A stretch of 64,000 nucleotides of DNA, from the NCBI GenBank assembly GCA_905234495.1, contig CAJOHE010000004.1:38319-102318 (forward strand), written 5' to 3'. The notes under the pieces were generated by a model. That model saw nothing but the letters and a program-made list of their open reading frames with translations. It did no database searches and was not told where the DNA came from. The translations under genes were made by a program, and so were the position numbers. Shown one piece after another: positions 16,232-24,169 of the stretch; the stretch's first letter is position 1; each line of letters opens with the position of its first letter. This DNA is from an uncultured Eubacterium sp. GTDB lineage: Bacteria; Bacillota; Clostridia; Oscillospirales; Acutalibacteraceae.

Positions 16232-17077
16232 TTATGCCTCCTCAATTTCCGCAAGCTTTGCGTTAAGCTCAGCCATTGCAATTTCGTATTCCTCGTCGTT
16301 GGGCGCCTTGCCGTGCCAGTCAACAGCGTTTTCCATATACGAAACGCCCTTGCCCTTTACGGTCTTCATAATGCAGCCGAAGGGCTTGCCCGAGGTGTTG
16401 TGGAACGCGGTGAAGGCTTTTTCGAGCTCGTCAAAGTCGTTGCCGTCGATAACGATTACCTCAAAGCCGAAAGCCTTTAATTTTTCGTCAATCGGCTCGG
16501 CGTTCATTACGTCCTCGCACGCGCCGTCAATCTGAAGGCCGTTTGAATCGATGAAAACGCAGAGGTTGTCGAGCTTATACTGAGAGGCAAACATCATTGC
16601 TTCCCAAACCTGACCCTCTTCGATTTCGCCGTCGCCTAATAATGTATATACATTTATATCCTTATTAAGATATTTCGCGCCCTTTGCCATACCCACTGCG
16701 GCGCTGATGCCCTGACCGAGAGAGCCCGTGGACATATCAATGCCGGGAACCGTGTTCATATTCGGGTGTCCCTGAAGGTAGGAATCGATTTTACGAAGCG
16801 TTTTCATATCCTCAAACGGGAAATATCCGCGAAGCGCAAGCGCGCTGTAAAGACCGGGGGCGCAGTGTCCCTTTGAAAGAACAAAGCGGTCCCTGTTTTC
16901 GTCCTTCGGATTTTTCGGGTCGATTCTCATTTCGTTGAAATAGAGATATGCAAAGAGGTCTGCGGATGAAAGGCTTCCGCCCGGATGTCCCGCCTTTGCG
17001 CTGTGGGTGCCCTCAATTATGCCCATTCTGATTTTTGCGGCATACGAGGCAAGCGTTTTTTTCGTTTCGTTTGTCAT
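16232..17077 (-). CDS. Transketolase, N-terminal subunit
   Basis: 281 residues forming the diphosphate-binding half of transketolase. It shows AGHPGGSLSSADLFAYLYF (about 27-45), SKGHCAPGLYSAL, and the thiamine-diphosphate motif GDGEIEEGQVWEA...NLCVFIDSNG (about 150-180). It is followed two bases later by the C-terminal half and preceded 17 nt upstream by the LCP gene. AAGGAG precedes the ATG. Nothing suggests truncation: the break between the two genes is at the usual domain border. Confidence 0.94.
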   Translation of the reverse strand: MTNETKKTLASYAAKIRMGIIEGTHSAKAGHPGGSLSSADLFAYLYFNEMRIDPKNPKDENRDRFVLSKGHCAPGLYSALALRGYFPFEDMKTLRKIDSYLQGHPNMNTVPGIDMSTGSLGQGISAAVGMAKGAKYLNKDINVYTLLGDGEIEEGQVWEAMMFASQYKLDNLCVFIDSNGLQIDGACEDVMNAEPIDEKLKAFGFEVIVIDGNDFDELEKAFTAFHNTSGKPFGCIMKTVKGKGVSYMENAVDWHGKAPNDEEYEIAMAELNAKLAEIEEA

Positions 17078-17094
17078 TGTATTTCTCCTTATAA

Positions 17095-18489
17095 TTAGTC
17101 AACCTGTGTGTAGAACGCGCTTAAAACCGCGCCGTAGAGCGATTCCTCACTCGGATAGAATTCCGCGTAAACCGTTCCCTTTTCGTCGAGAACCTCGCTT
17201 TCCTTCATCTCGCCCTCAAGCTTGATTGCTTCAAAATCGGTTACGCCCTTTCTGAGAAGAAGGGAACCGAGATAGGTTGCGTTTGAGAGGCTGATATTTG
17301 TTGAGCTGTAATTGCCCGCAAGATTGTAGAGCCTTGTGACCGTGCCGAAATCCCTGATAACGGCGGGTGCAAGCTGCTTTGCATACGCCTTGATATACTG
17401 AATCTGCCTGTCGGTACGGTTGAGGGAGGCGGTTACGCTGTCCATACTTCTCCGGCGGACGTAAGCCTCGGTCATATCGCCCTCAAGGTGAACGCTCTCG
17501 CCCTCGACAATGCCGTATTCCTCAATCGTGTAGAGGGCGGGGTTGATGTCCACGCCGCCGATTGCGTCGTTGAGCGGCGCGATACCGTCAAGGTCGAGCG
17601 CGAAATATTTTTCAATTGGAACGTTTAAGAGAATTCTGCTCAGCGAGGTCATCGTGTTTCTCGCAGAGCCCTCGCCGCCGTCGCCGTAAGCGTAGGCAAG
17701 GCAGACCTGCATCGTGTTTGTTCCCGCGAAAATTCCGCTTGTCGTGTACTGGTCGACCTCGGCCATGGTGTCACGGGGAACGGCGATAACCTTTGCCTCG
17801 CCGGTTGCCCTGTTGAGCGCGCCGACGATACACATATCAGCCTGTCCCGCCGTGCCGACCTTGCCGTCAACGAGTCCGAGCTCTCTCTTGTCGATGCCGA
17901 GGAAGGCAAACGCGATGACGTCGTCGTTGTAGACATAGGTGTGGCCGTTGTACTCTATGGTGTCCTGAAAGCCTTCGTTGCCCTCGGGCTCAAAGCTCTT
18001 TTTGCCGTGGAAGTAGAGTCCGCCGAGAGTGCCAACAAGGGCGAGAAGAATTGCGAGAAGGATTGCAATAATCGCCGTGACAATCTTTGAGCCGACCGAC
18101 TTCTTCTTTTTCTCGCTCTTTGACGACGAGCTGTGATGGCTGCCCGACGAGTGGTGATGACTTCCCGACGAGCTGTGATGGCTGCCCGACGAGTGGTGAT
18201 GGCTGCCCGATGAGCTGTGGTGTTCACCGTCCGACGAATGGTGGTGATGGTGGTGATGATGGTGGTGCTCGGTACGGTTTTCGTCGATGGGCGTTTCCTC
18301 AATGCTCATCGCGCGTTCGGCTTTGTCGCCGTCGTCCGTCAGGTCGAAAATATTTCGGCTGACGTGCACCCCGTCATCGCTCTGCGGGGCAGGGGTTTTT
18401 ATTTCATTTTTCGGTTTCTCCTCGTTTTCTACAGAGTCAAGAAGCTCTTCATCGAGAAAATCGAGATTCGGATCAATCGGTTTTTTCAT
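17095..18489 (-). CDS. LytR-CpsA-Psr (LCP) family ligase with histidine-rich tail
   Basis: A 464-residue type II membrane protein. The cytoplasmic N terminus (1-135) is acidic, then contains ten consecutive His (75-84) and a His/Ser/Gly repeat tract to about 123. A single transmembrane helix lies at 136-160. The extracellular LCP domain shows FLGIDKR, VIAVPRDTMAEV and YVRRRSMD with NRTDRQIQYI, which supply the Asp/Arg residues of the active site. LCP enzymes attach phosphate-linked glycopolymers to peptidoglycan. The His tract could bind Zn or Ni but may be simple expansion. The start overlaps the end of the sortase gene by 17 bases. Confidence 0.92.
   Translation of the reverse strand: MKKPIDPNLDFLDEELLDSVENEEKPKNEIKTPAPQSDDGVHVSRNIFDLTDDGDKAERAMSIEETPIDENRTEHHHHHHHHHHSSDGEHHSSSGSHHHSSGSHHSSSGSHHHSSGSHHSSSSKSEKKKKSVGSKIVTAIIAILLAILLALVGTLGGLYFHGKKSFEPEGNEGFQDTIEYNGHTYVYNDDVIAFAFLGIDKRELGLVDGKVGTAGQADMCIVGALNRATGEAKVIAVPRDTMAEVDQYTTSGIFAGTNTMQVCLAYAYGDGGEGSARNTMTSLSRILLNVPIEKYFALDLDGIAPLNDAIGGVDINPALYTIEEYGIVEGESVHLEGDMTEAYVRRRSMDSVTASLNRTDRQIQYIKAYAKQLAPAVIRDFGTVTRLYNLAGNYSSTNISLSNATYLGSLLLRKGVTDFEAIKLEGEMKESEVLDEKGTVYAEFYPSEESLYGAVLSAFYTQVD
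18121..18267 (-). repeat. Tandem coding repeats for the His/Ser/Gly tract
   Basis: Near-identical DNA units encode SGSHHSS and SGSHHHS alternately after a run of His codons. Such DNA is prone to slippage and length change between strains. Confidence 0.85.
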
Positions 18490-19291
18490 CTTTCGTTAAA
18501 ACTCCGCACACTAAATATCTGCTGCTTGTCTGGTTTGTTATACAGGTTGATAATATAACTATTTTGCTCTTTCTGTCAATCGCGGTGTCAAGCTCCGTCC
18601 TCACGTTTTTAACCGAGGAATCGGGGTTTGTGACAACCTTCTGAAATTCGTCGACCATTGTGAAATCCTGGAAGTTTCCGAAGGAATTCATAATATGGCG
18701 GTCGTCATACTTGAACGCCGAAATCACCTGATAGGTGAGCCTTCTGTCGGGGGTGTAGATGTAAAAATACGGGTGGTTGTTAAAGAAATCCTCATCCTCG
18801 AAATAGTGAAGGGTGGTGAACATCGTGTCGCCGTAATTATTATGCCCGTAAATCAGGGTGAACGGGTCGGCGAAATTTTTGTGGTTGCACGACTGTGTGT
18901 AAATCGCGCCGCGGGCCAGGTAGCTTTTGTCCTCTGCGCTGTGGTGCAGATAAAACTCGTCGTCAACTGCGCTCTGGACTATCGGATAGTCCACGTTTGT
19001 ATCCTCTATTATAATATAAGCGTAGATTTCGTCGTTGCCCGCCTGCAGGGTTTTGAAATCAATCGGATTCGGCACCGTGACATCGCCCTGAGTTGTTGGG
19101 AGGGCAGTCGTCGTTGCTACCGTGGTTGACGGGGGCTCAATCTGCCTGTTGAGATACGCCTGCAAGCCGAAATACACCGCGCAGAAAACAAGCACGAACA
19201 CCACGATAAAGAGCAGAAGCTTTTTCGCTGCGCCGTTTTTCTTTTCCTGCTGCTCTTCGTTTTCGGCAGGGGTCTTTTCGTAATCGTCCAT
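18473..19291 (-). CDS. srtB: Class B sortase
   Basis: A 272-residue membrane-anchored transpeptidase. A transmembrane helix lies at about 24-44, followed by a Thr/Pro linker and the catalytic domain. Active-site residues are His150 (TLIYGHN), Cys250 (ILSTC) and Arg258 (SSRYLVCGVL). The long insertion and the TLSTC-type motif indicate class B, as in Clostridioides difficile SrtB, which recognises (S/P)PXTG. A protein ending in SPKTG is encoded just upstream at 19360-19905, a likely substrate. The LCP gene overlaps downstream by 17 bases. Confidence 0.93.
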   Translation of the reverse strand: MDDYEKTPAENEEQQEKKNGAAKKLLLFIVVFVLVFCAVYFGLQAYLNRQIEPPSTTVATTTALPTTQGDVTVPNPIDFKTLQAGNDEIYAYIIIEDTNVDYPIVQSAVDDEFYLHHSAEDKSYLARGAIYTQSCNHKNFADPFTLIYGHNNYGDTMFTTLHYFEDEDFFNNHPYFYIYTPDRRLTYQVISAFKYDDRHIMNSFGNFQDFTMVDEFQKVVTNPDSSVKNVRTELDTAIDRKSKIVILSTCITNQTSSRYLVCGVLTKDEKTD

Positions 19292-19314
19292 ATTTCTTTC
19301 CTTTATATGAATAA

Positions 19315-19342
19315 AGCCTGTTCACCTAATGGTAAACAGGCT
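19315..19342 (-). terminator. Terminator after the SPKTG surface protein
   Basis: A 12-bp stem AGCCTGTTcACC/GGTaAACAGGCT with a TAAT loop and one C/A mismatch. On the minus strand it is followed by TTATTC, so some read-through into srtB may occur. Confidence 0.65.
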
Positions 19343-19359
19343 CGTTTTTATAAAACTGA

Positions 19360-19905
19360 TTATTCTTCGTCGTTCTTCTTTCTTGAAGCTGTGATTACAG
19401 CAAAGCCAGCGCCTGCAGCTGCAAAGCCGCCTGCAAGCATCATAGCGGAAGCACCGGTCTTGGGCGACTTCTTGGAATCGTCCTTCTTGGCAGGCTGAGT
19501 TGTTTCGGGGAAGTTAACAAGAGCGTTTACAACTATCTTGCCTTCGTTCCATGCGATGATAGCTTCGTCCGAAATCAACTTGATTGTGTAGCTGCCGTCG
19601 GGATTAACTACTGCAGTGTAGTCAACGCCTTCAACAAGACCGAGTTCTTCAAGGTTATCTTCCCAGCCTGTGAGCTCGCCGTCGCCTGTGTAAACGAAGG
19701 TGATGGTTGTAGCATCGTTCGGGTCGGGGCTATAGGTAACGTCCGTCTCGGTAACCTGACCGTTAACTTCAACTGTGGGCTTTGCGTTCTCGTCGATAAC
19801 AACGGGGGACGGGCTGCTTACTGAAGCCATAGCGGGCATAGCCGCAACGGTTAAAACCGATACAGACATAAGTACTGCAATCAAAACTGAAAGTATTTTC
19901 TTCAT
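19360..19905 (-). CDS. Small cell-wall-anchored protein with SPKTG sorting signal
   Basis: 181 residues: a signal peptide (MKKILSVLIAVLMSVSVLTV, cleavage near AMA at 25-27), a 110-residue Thr/Asp-rich exported domain of unknown fold, and a linker. A C-terminal sorting signal follows: SPKTG at 147-151, a hydrophobic helix, and the tail SRKKNDEE. SPKTG is the motif class used by class B sortases of Clostridioides, and a class B sortase gene lies next to it. The start at 19905 is chosen because GAGGTG lies six bases upstream. It has its own consensus promoter. The ligand or partner is unknown. Confidence 0.87.
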   Translation of the reverse strand: MKKILSVLIAVLMSVSVLTVAAMPAMASVSSPSPVVIDENAKPTVEVNGQVTETDVTYSPDPNDATTITFVYTGDGELTGWEDNLEELGLVEGVDYTAVVNPDGSYTIKLISDEAIIAWNEGKIVVNALVNFPETTQPAKKDDSKKSPKTGASAMMLAGGFAAAGAGFAVITASRKKNDEE

Positions 19906-19959
19906 AAATAACACCTCGTATAAAGTTTGCTATATTATTAATATAATTTGCTAAATATG

Positions 19960-19988
19960 ATTATAGCATTATAAACACGAGTTGTAAA
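19960..19988 (-). promoter_or_regulatory. Promoter of the SPKTG protein gene
   Basis: On the minus strand: -35 TTTACA, 17-nt spacer, -10 TATAAT. An inverted repeat ACACAATACGTTGTGT lies about 50 nt further upstream (20036-20051) and might be an operator. Confidence 0.75.
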
Positions 19989-20118
19989 GACTTTTTTGAA
20001 AGAAAAATTTACAATTTATTCAAAATCCCACCATTACACAATACGTTGTGTATAATTTGGCGAAAGCGGTAGTAAAACCACAAGCGATTAGTAATAAACT
20101 TTTATAAACCCGTGTAAA

Positions 20119-21414
20119 TCAGTCGGCTTTTTCCTGCAGCATTACCGTTATGGTAAACATTTTTGCCGCGCTGTCGTATTCCCATTCAAAATCGCCGCCG
20201 TAGCTTTTGATTGTTTTTTCAACGCTTTTTAAGCCAAAGCCGTGCGCGCCCTTTTTCTTTGAGGTTTTCAGATTTTTGTCGGGTTCGGCGTCGCAGGAAT
20301 TTGAAACGACTATCGCGCTGCAGGAATTGACGGTTTTGGTTGAGAAGGATATTTTCTTTTCCCCGCTCTTTTCCGCGGCTTCAAGCGCGTTGTCGAGCAG
20401 GTTGCCGAGAATCGTCACAAGGTCGAAACCGTCGACAAACGCGAGGTTTGAAAGCTTGATGTCAAAGTCAAAGTCAACGTGGTTGAGTTCACATTCGGTG
20501 ACGTATTTGTTGATGATAATGTCGAGGGTGTGGTTGCCGCTGTTGCAGAAGCTGTCGGCGCTTCTGACCTCGGAAAGCATTTTGTCAACGTACTGTCTTA
20601 CCTGTTCGCCGTCTGCGAGCTCGCGGATTGCAAGAATATGATTTTTGTAGTCGTGGGTTAAAATCTGCATCTGCTGATTTTTCTTTTCAAGCAGATTGAG
20701 ATACTGCATATCAATCTCGTTTTTCATCTGCTGCTTTGAAAGTTCTGCAAGTTCGTTTTCGTGCCGCTGCAAACGCTGATTGTATATTGCGGTAATAAAG
20801 CACAAAGCAATTGAGCCGCTTGTAAAAACGATAGTTATTATCAGAAGCCGTCGTGAAAGCACATAATCAAGAGATACACGAAATACCAGCCCTAACAGGA
20901 ATAATACCGTTAGAGGATAAAGCATATTGAGATATGTTTTACTCATACTGCCAACCGCATTATTCTTTTTATATGAAAGCGCAGTCGCAATAAAGTATGC
21001 TACAATAAAGAACAGCGATTTAGAAATAAGAACACCAAATAAAAAGTTAAGTGCACTTTCATCTAAAATAAAAATTGCATTTCTTAATATGAGTTGAACA
21101 AGAACTTCCGTAACCATTTCAGTTAAAACCATTACAAAAAAAAATATTACGGAATGAAAAATGCTGCTTTTTACGGACATTTCAAAGCATATTATTGCAT
21201 ATAAAAAGGTTGTAAGCGTAAACGTAATTGAATTAATTAAAACATTGTTATTCTGCATTACTGCGTTTGGAACAAACGCCAGCAAATAAAACGCCTGAAT
21301 TATAAGCATACTGACAATGGGCTTCACCTTTTGCTTGTAATTCGCGTTAAAATAAAAATATGCAATAAGACCTTCAAGAAAATATGCAAAATATAATACG
21401 CAATAAGTTATCAT
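20119..21414 (-). CDS. AgrC-type GHKL sensor histidine kinase
   Basis: 431 residues: six or seven transmembrane helices over the first 210, a short coiled coil, the phospho-acceptor His254 in LTHDYKNHIL, and a GHKL ATPase domain with the N box NLLDNALEAA and G box HGFGLKSVEKTIKSYGG. This is the architecture of AgrC/VirS peptide sensors. It starts two bases after the stop of the LytTR regulator, with GGAG inside the regulator's end. No autoinducing-peptide precursor or AgrB gene was found nearby, so the signal is unknown. Confidence 0.92.
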   Translation of the reverse strand: MITYCVLYFAYFLEGLIAYFYFNANYKQKVKPIVSMLIIQAFYLLAFVPNAVMQNNNVLINSITFTLTTFLYAIICFEMSVKSSIFHSVIFFFVMVLTEMVTEVLVQLILRNAIFILDESALNFLFGVLISKSLFFIVAYFIATALSYKKNNAVGSMSKTYLNMLYPLTVLFLLGLVFRVSLDYVLSRRLLIITIVFTSGSIALCFITAIYNQRLQRHENELAELSKQQMKNEIDMQYLNLLEKKNQQMQILTHDYKNHILAIRELADGEQVRQYVDKMLSEVRSADSFCNSGNHTLDIIINKYVTECELNHVDFDFDIKLSNLAFVDGFDLVTILGNLLDNALEAAEKSGEKKISFSTKTVNSCSAIVVSNSCDAEPDKNLKTSKKKGAHGFGLKSVEKTIKSYGGDFEWEYDSAAKMFTITVMLQEKAD

Positions 21415-21416
21415 TG

Positions 21417-22112
21417 TTATCTCCTTTTCAAAAAATCAAACCAGAATTTATGAAAATCCGCCTGCTTGCGGGTTGCTACGGATATTCGGGTATCGCCGAG
21501 ATAAAGCTCTTTGTAGCTGTACTTGGTGATATAGTGAATGTTTACCAAAAACGATTTATGCACCAGATAGAAAAACGTGTTCGGCAGTTTTGAAACAAGG
21601 TCTTCAAAGCTGCCCTTTGCAGAGTAGGCGCCGTCGGTCGTAAACACGGTAATCTTTCTGTTTTCGCGTCTGACGTAGATTATATCGTCAACAAGCACCT
21701 TTACGCTGTCGCCGCCCGAGTTGAGATAAATATCAACGTAGCTTTCGTCGAGATATTCCATAGCCTTGTCAAGTCCCGAGTATAGGCGCTTTTCGTCAAA
21801 CGGCTTTTCAAAAAATCTGAAAACGTGCAGGTCCATAGCCTCGTCCTGATATTCGTCAAAGGCGGTGATAAAGAAGATTATCGTTTTGACGTTTCGCTCT
21901 CGCAGTACCTTGGCAACCGTTATGCCGTTTGCGCCGGGCATCTGAATATCAAGAAATACGAGGTCAAAAGCCCCGTCGCCGTTCATTATTTCGTCGGGGC
22001 TCGTTGCCGCGGTTATATCGGTGCCGATAAGGTGCGTAGCCATATACCGCTCAATATGAAATTTTAACTCGTCAACGAAGCTCTGCTCGTCGTCAAGAAT
22101 TAATATACGCAT
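21417..22112 (-). CDS. LytTR-family response regulator
   Basis: 231 residues: a receiver domain with acidic residues at 7-8 and the phospho-acceptor Asp55 in LVFLDIQMPG, then a LytTR DNA-binding domain (about 130-231, IIYVRRENRKITVFTTDG...FYLVHKSFLVNI). It pairs with the AgrC-type kinase directly downstream. I place the start at ATG 22112; the upstream TTG is part of the ribosome site TTGGAG. The targets are unknown. LytTR proteins often bind direct repeats upstream of secreted-product genes, and the neighbouring SPKTG gene is one candidate. Confidence 0.92.
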   Translation of the reverse strand: MRILILDDEQSFVDELKFHIERYMATHLIGTDITAATSPDEIMNGDGAFDLVFLDIQMPGANGITVAKVLRERNVKTIIFFITAFDEYQDEAMDLHVFRFFEKPFDEKRLYSGLDKAMEYLDESYVDIYLNSGGDSVKVLVDDIIYVRRENRKITVFTTDGAYSAKGSFEDLVSKLPNTFFYLVHKSFLVNIHYITKYSYKELYLGDTRISVATRKQADFHKFWFDFLKRR

Positions 22113-22132
22113 ATAAATCTCCAAACATATTT

Positions 22133-22176
22133 GGCTCCCTTGTGAAAGGGAGCTGTCACGAAGTGACTGAGGGATT
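22133..22176 (+). repeat. Dispersed hairpin repeat, family A variant
   Basis: GGCTCCCTTGTGAAAGGGAGC, then hairpin GTCAC-GAA-GTGAC, then GAGGGATT. The plan is the same as the other family A copies but with different stem sequences. Confidence 0.8.
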
Positions 22177-22267
22177 GCACAAATTCTCCGCTACTATTTT
22201 ACCATTTAACCGGAAAATAATAAAGCAAAATGTCAAATTGCAAGAAAAATACGTCGAAACGCAAGAA

Positions 22268-22293
22268 AAGGGAAGGCGTAAAAGCCTTCCCTT
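22268..22293 (-). terminator. Terminator of the ABC exporter operon
   Basis: A ten-base-pair stem AAGGGAAGGC/GCCTTCCCTT, followed on the minus strand by TTCTTG, 23 nt after the ABC gene stop. Confidence 0.75.
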
Positions 22294-22315
22294 ACAAATG
22301 TTGCCGAATTCCGAA

Positions 22316-24169
22316 TTACGAAAGTTTTGCTACGCCGGTGTTGAGCTGATAGTACCTGCCGCCGAGGTCCATAAGCTGCTGATGGTCGCCGCGCTCGATG
22401 ATTTCGCCGTGCTCGAGCACCATTATTGCGTTTGAATTTCTTACGGTTGAAAGCCTGTGGGCGATGACGAATACCGTTCTGCCTATCATCAGTCTGTCCA
22501 TACCGTGTTCAATGTGCATTTCGGTTCTCGTGTCGACCGAAGAGGTAGCCTCGTCAAGCACCATAACGGGCGGGTTTGCAACCGCGGCTCGCGCTATTGC
22601 AAGAAGCTGGCGCTGTCCCTGCGAGAGGTTTTCGCCGTCGCCGGTAATCTCGGTGTCGTAGCCGTCCTTGAGATGCCTGATAAACGAGTGAGCCGAGGCG
22701 AGCTTTGCCGCCGCGATACATTCCTCGTCGGTTGCGTCAAGTCTGCCGTAGCGGATGTTTTCCATAATCGTTCCCGTGAACATATGGGTGTCCTGAAGCA
22801 CCATTGCAAGCGAGCGGCGAAGGTCGTCCTTCTTTATGCGCTTGATGTCGATGCCGTCGTAGGTGATTGAGCCCTCCTGAATGTCGTAGAAACGGTTGAG
22901 CAGGTTTGTGATTGTGGTCTTGCCCGCGCCCGTCGAGCCGACGAAGGCGATTTTCTGACCGGGCTTTGCGTAGAGGCTGATGTCCTTGAGCACCTGCTTT
23001 TCGGGAACGTAGCAGAAGTCCACGTTTTCAAAAACAACCTTGCCCTCAACGGGGATTTCCTTATCGCCGTCAACCCATACCCATGAGCGAACGCCGCCTT
23101 CGGCGGTGGTTTCCCTGAGAGTAACGGTGCCCTCGTCAACCTCGCTTTCCATATCCATAATCTCAAACACTCTCTCAGCGCCCGCAAGGGCAGAGAAGAT
23201 GTTGTTCATCTGGTTCATAACCTGATTAATCGGCTGGGTGAACTGCCTGAGATAGTTGAGAAACGCGAAGAACGCGCCGATGTCGAGCCCTCTTGTGAGA
23301 ACGAGGATGCCGCCGACAAGGGTGATTGTGGCATAGTTTGCGTTGTTGATACCCATTGAGGTCGGTCCCATAATTCCCGAGTAGAAATTTGCCTTTGTGG
23401 CGGTGCGGCGGTACTCTTCGTTAAGAGCGTCAAAATCGTTTTTCGCCGCCTCCTCGTGGTTGAAGACCTTTACGACCTTCATACCCTCGATTGTTTCCTC
23501 AATGTTGCCGTTCATCTTGCCGAGCGAGCTCTGCTGAAGCTTGAAATATTTTCTCGTTTTCTTTGCGATGAACATTGAGTTTATCACCATAATCACGAGG
23601 AAAACGCAGGCAACGAGAAAGAGGCGCCATTCAAGCCGCACCATTGTGATGACAATTCCCACAAACGAGAAAACCGAGGAAACGAGCTGAACAACGGACT
23701 GCTCGAGCATCATCTGAACGTTGTCGATATCGTTTGTGAAACGGCTCATAATTTCGCCGTGCGTCTGCGAGTCAAAGTATCTGAGCGGCAGGGTCTGCAT
23801 ATGGTCGAAGAGCTCCTTGCGGATGAGGTTTGTGGTCGCATAGGAAAGCTTTACCATAATCCTTGCCTGAATAAATGTGAAAAGCGACGCGCCCACGTAG
23901 AACACCGTTACGATTATCAGGTTCTTTGTGAGAAGGCGCACGCCCTCGGTTGCGAAGGTGCCCGCTTTTATCGTGGTTGCAATATCGTTTAATATGGGGC
24001 GCAGCCAGTATGAAGCCGCGATTGAGCACACCGTGCTGAGTATGAGCGACGCGAAAACTACTACGAGAAGTGACTTTTTCCTGCCGAAATAGCCGAGTAT
24101 TCTCATAAAGGTTTTTCTTGCGTCCTTTGGCTTAACAAGCCCCGGATTTCTTCCCATCGGTCCCGGCAT
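22316..24169 (-). CDS. ABC exporter subunit B, canonical ATPase site
   Basis: A 617-residue half-transporter: six transmembrane helices (about 30-330) then a nucleotide-binding domain with Walker A GSTGAGKTT, Q-loop VLQDTHMF, signature NLSQGQRQ, Walker B VMVLDEATSSVD with the catalytic Glu, and H-loop IAHRLST. It pairs with subunit A, encoded upstream with a one-base overlap. Together they form a heterodimeric type IV (B-family) exporter like BmrCD or TM287/288. The substrate is unknown; MarR control suggests drugs or aromatic compounds. The stop codon lies in a GAATTCGG-type repeat tail. Confidence 0.95.
   Translation of the reverse strand: MPGPMGRNPGLVKPKDARKTFMRILGYFGRKKSLLVVVFASLILSTVCSIAASYWLRPILNDIATTIKAGTFATEGVRLLTKNLIIVTVFYVGASLFTFIQARIMVKLSYATTNLIRKELFDHMQTLPLRYFDSQTHGEIMSRFTNDIDNVQMMLEQSVVQLVSSVFSFVGIVITMVRLEWRLFLVACVFLVIMVINSMFIAKKTRKYFKLQQSSLGKMNGNIEETIEGMKVVKVFNHEEAAKNDFDALNEEYRRTATKANFYSGIMGPTSMGINNANYATITLVGGILVLTRGLDIGAFFAFLNYLRQFTQPINQVMNQMNNIFSALAGAERVFEIMDMESEVDEGTVTLRETTAEGGVRSWVWVDGDKEIPVEGKVVFENVDFCYVPEKQVLKDISLYAKPGQKIAFVGSTGAGKTTITNLLNRFYDIQEGSITYDGIDIKRIKKDDLRRSLAMVLQDTHMFTGTIMENIRYGRLDATDEECIAAAKLASAHSFIRHLKDGYDTEITGDGENLSQGQRQLLAIARAAVANPPVMVLDEATSSVDTRTEMHIEHGMDRLMIGRTVFVIAHRLSTVRNSNAIMVLEHGEIIERGDHQQLMDLGGRYYQLNTGVAKLS

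Noticed and set aside
18121..18267. Regular repeats that could be taken for a CRISPR array
   Set aside because: The repeats are contiguous codons for a His/Ser/Gly tract inside an intact LCP gene, without unique spacers.
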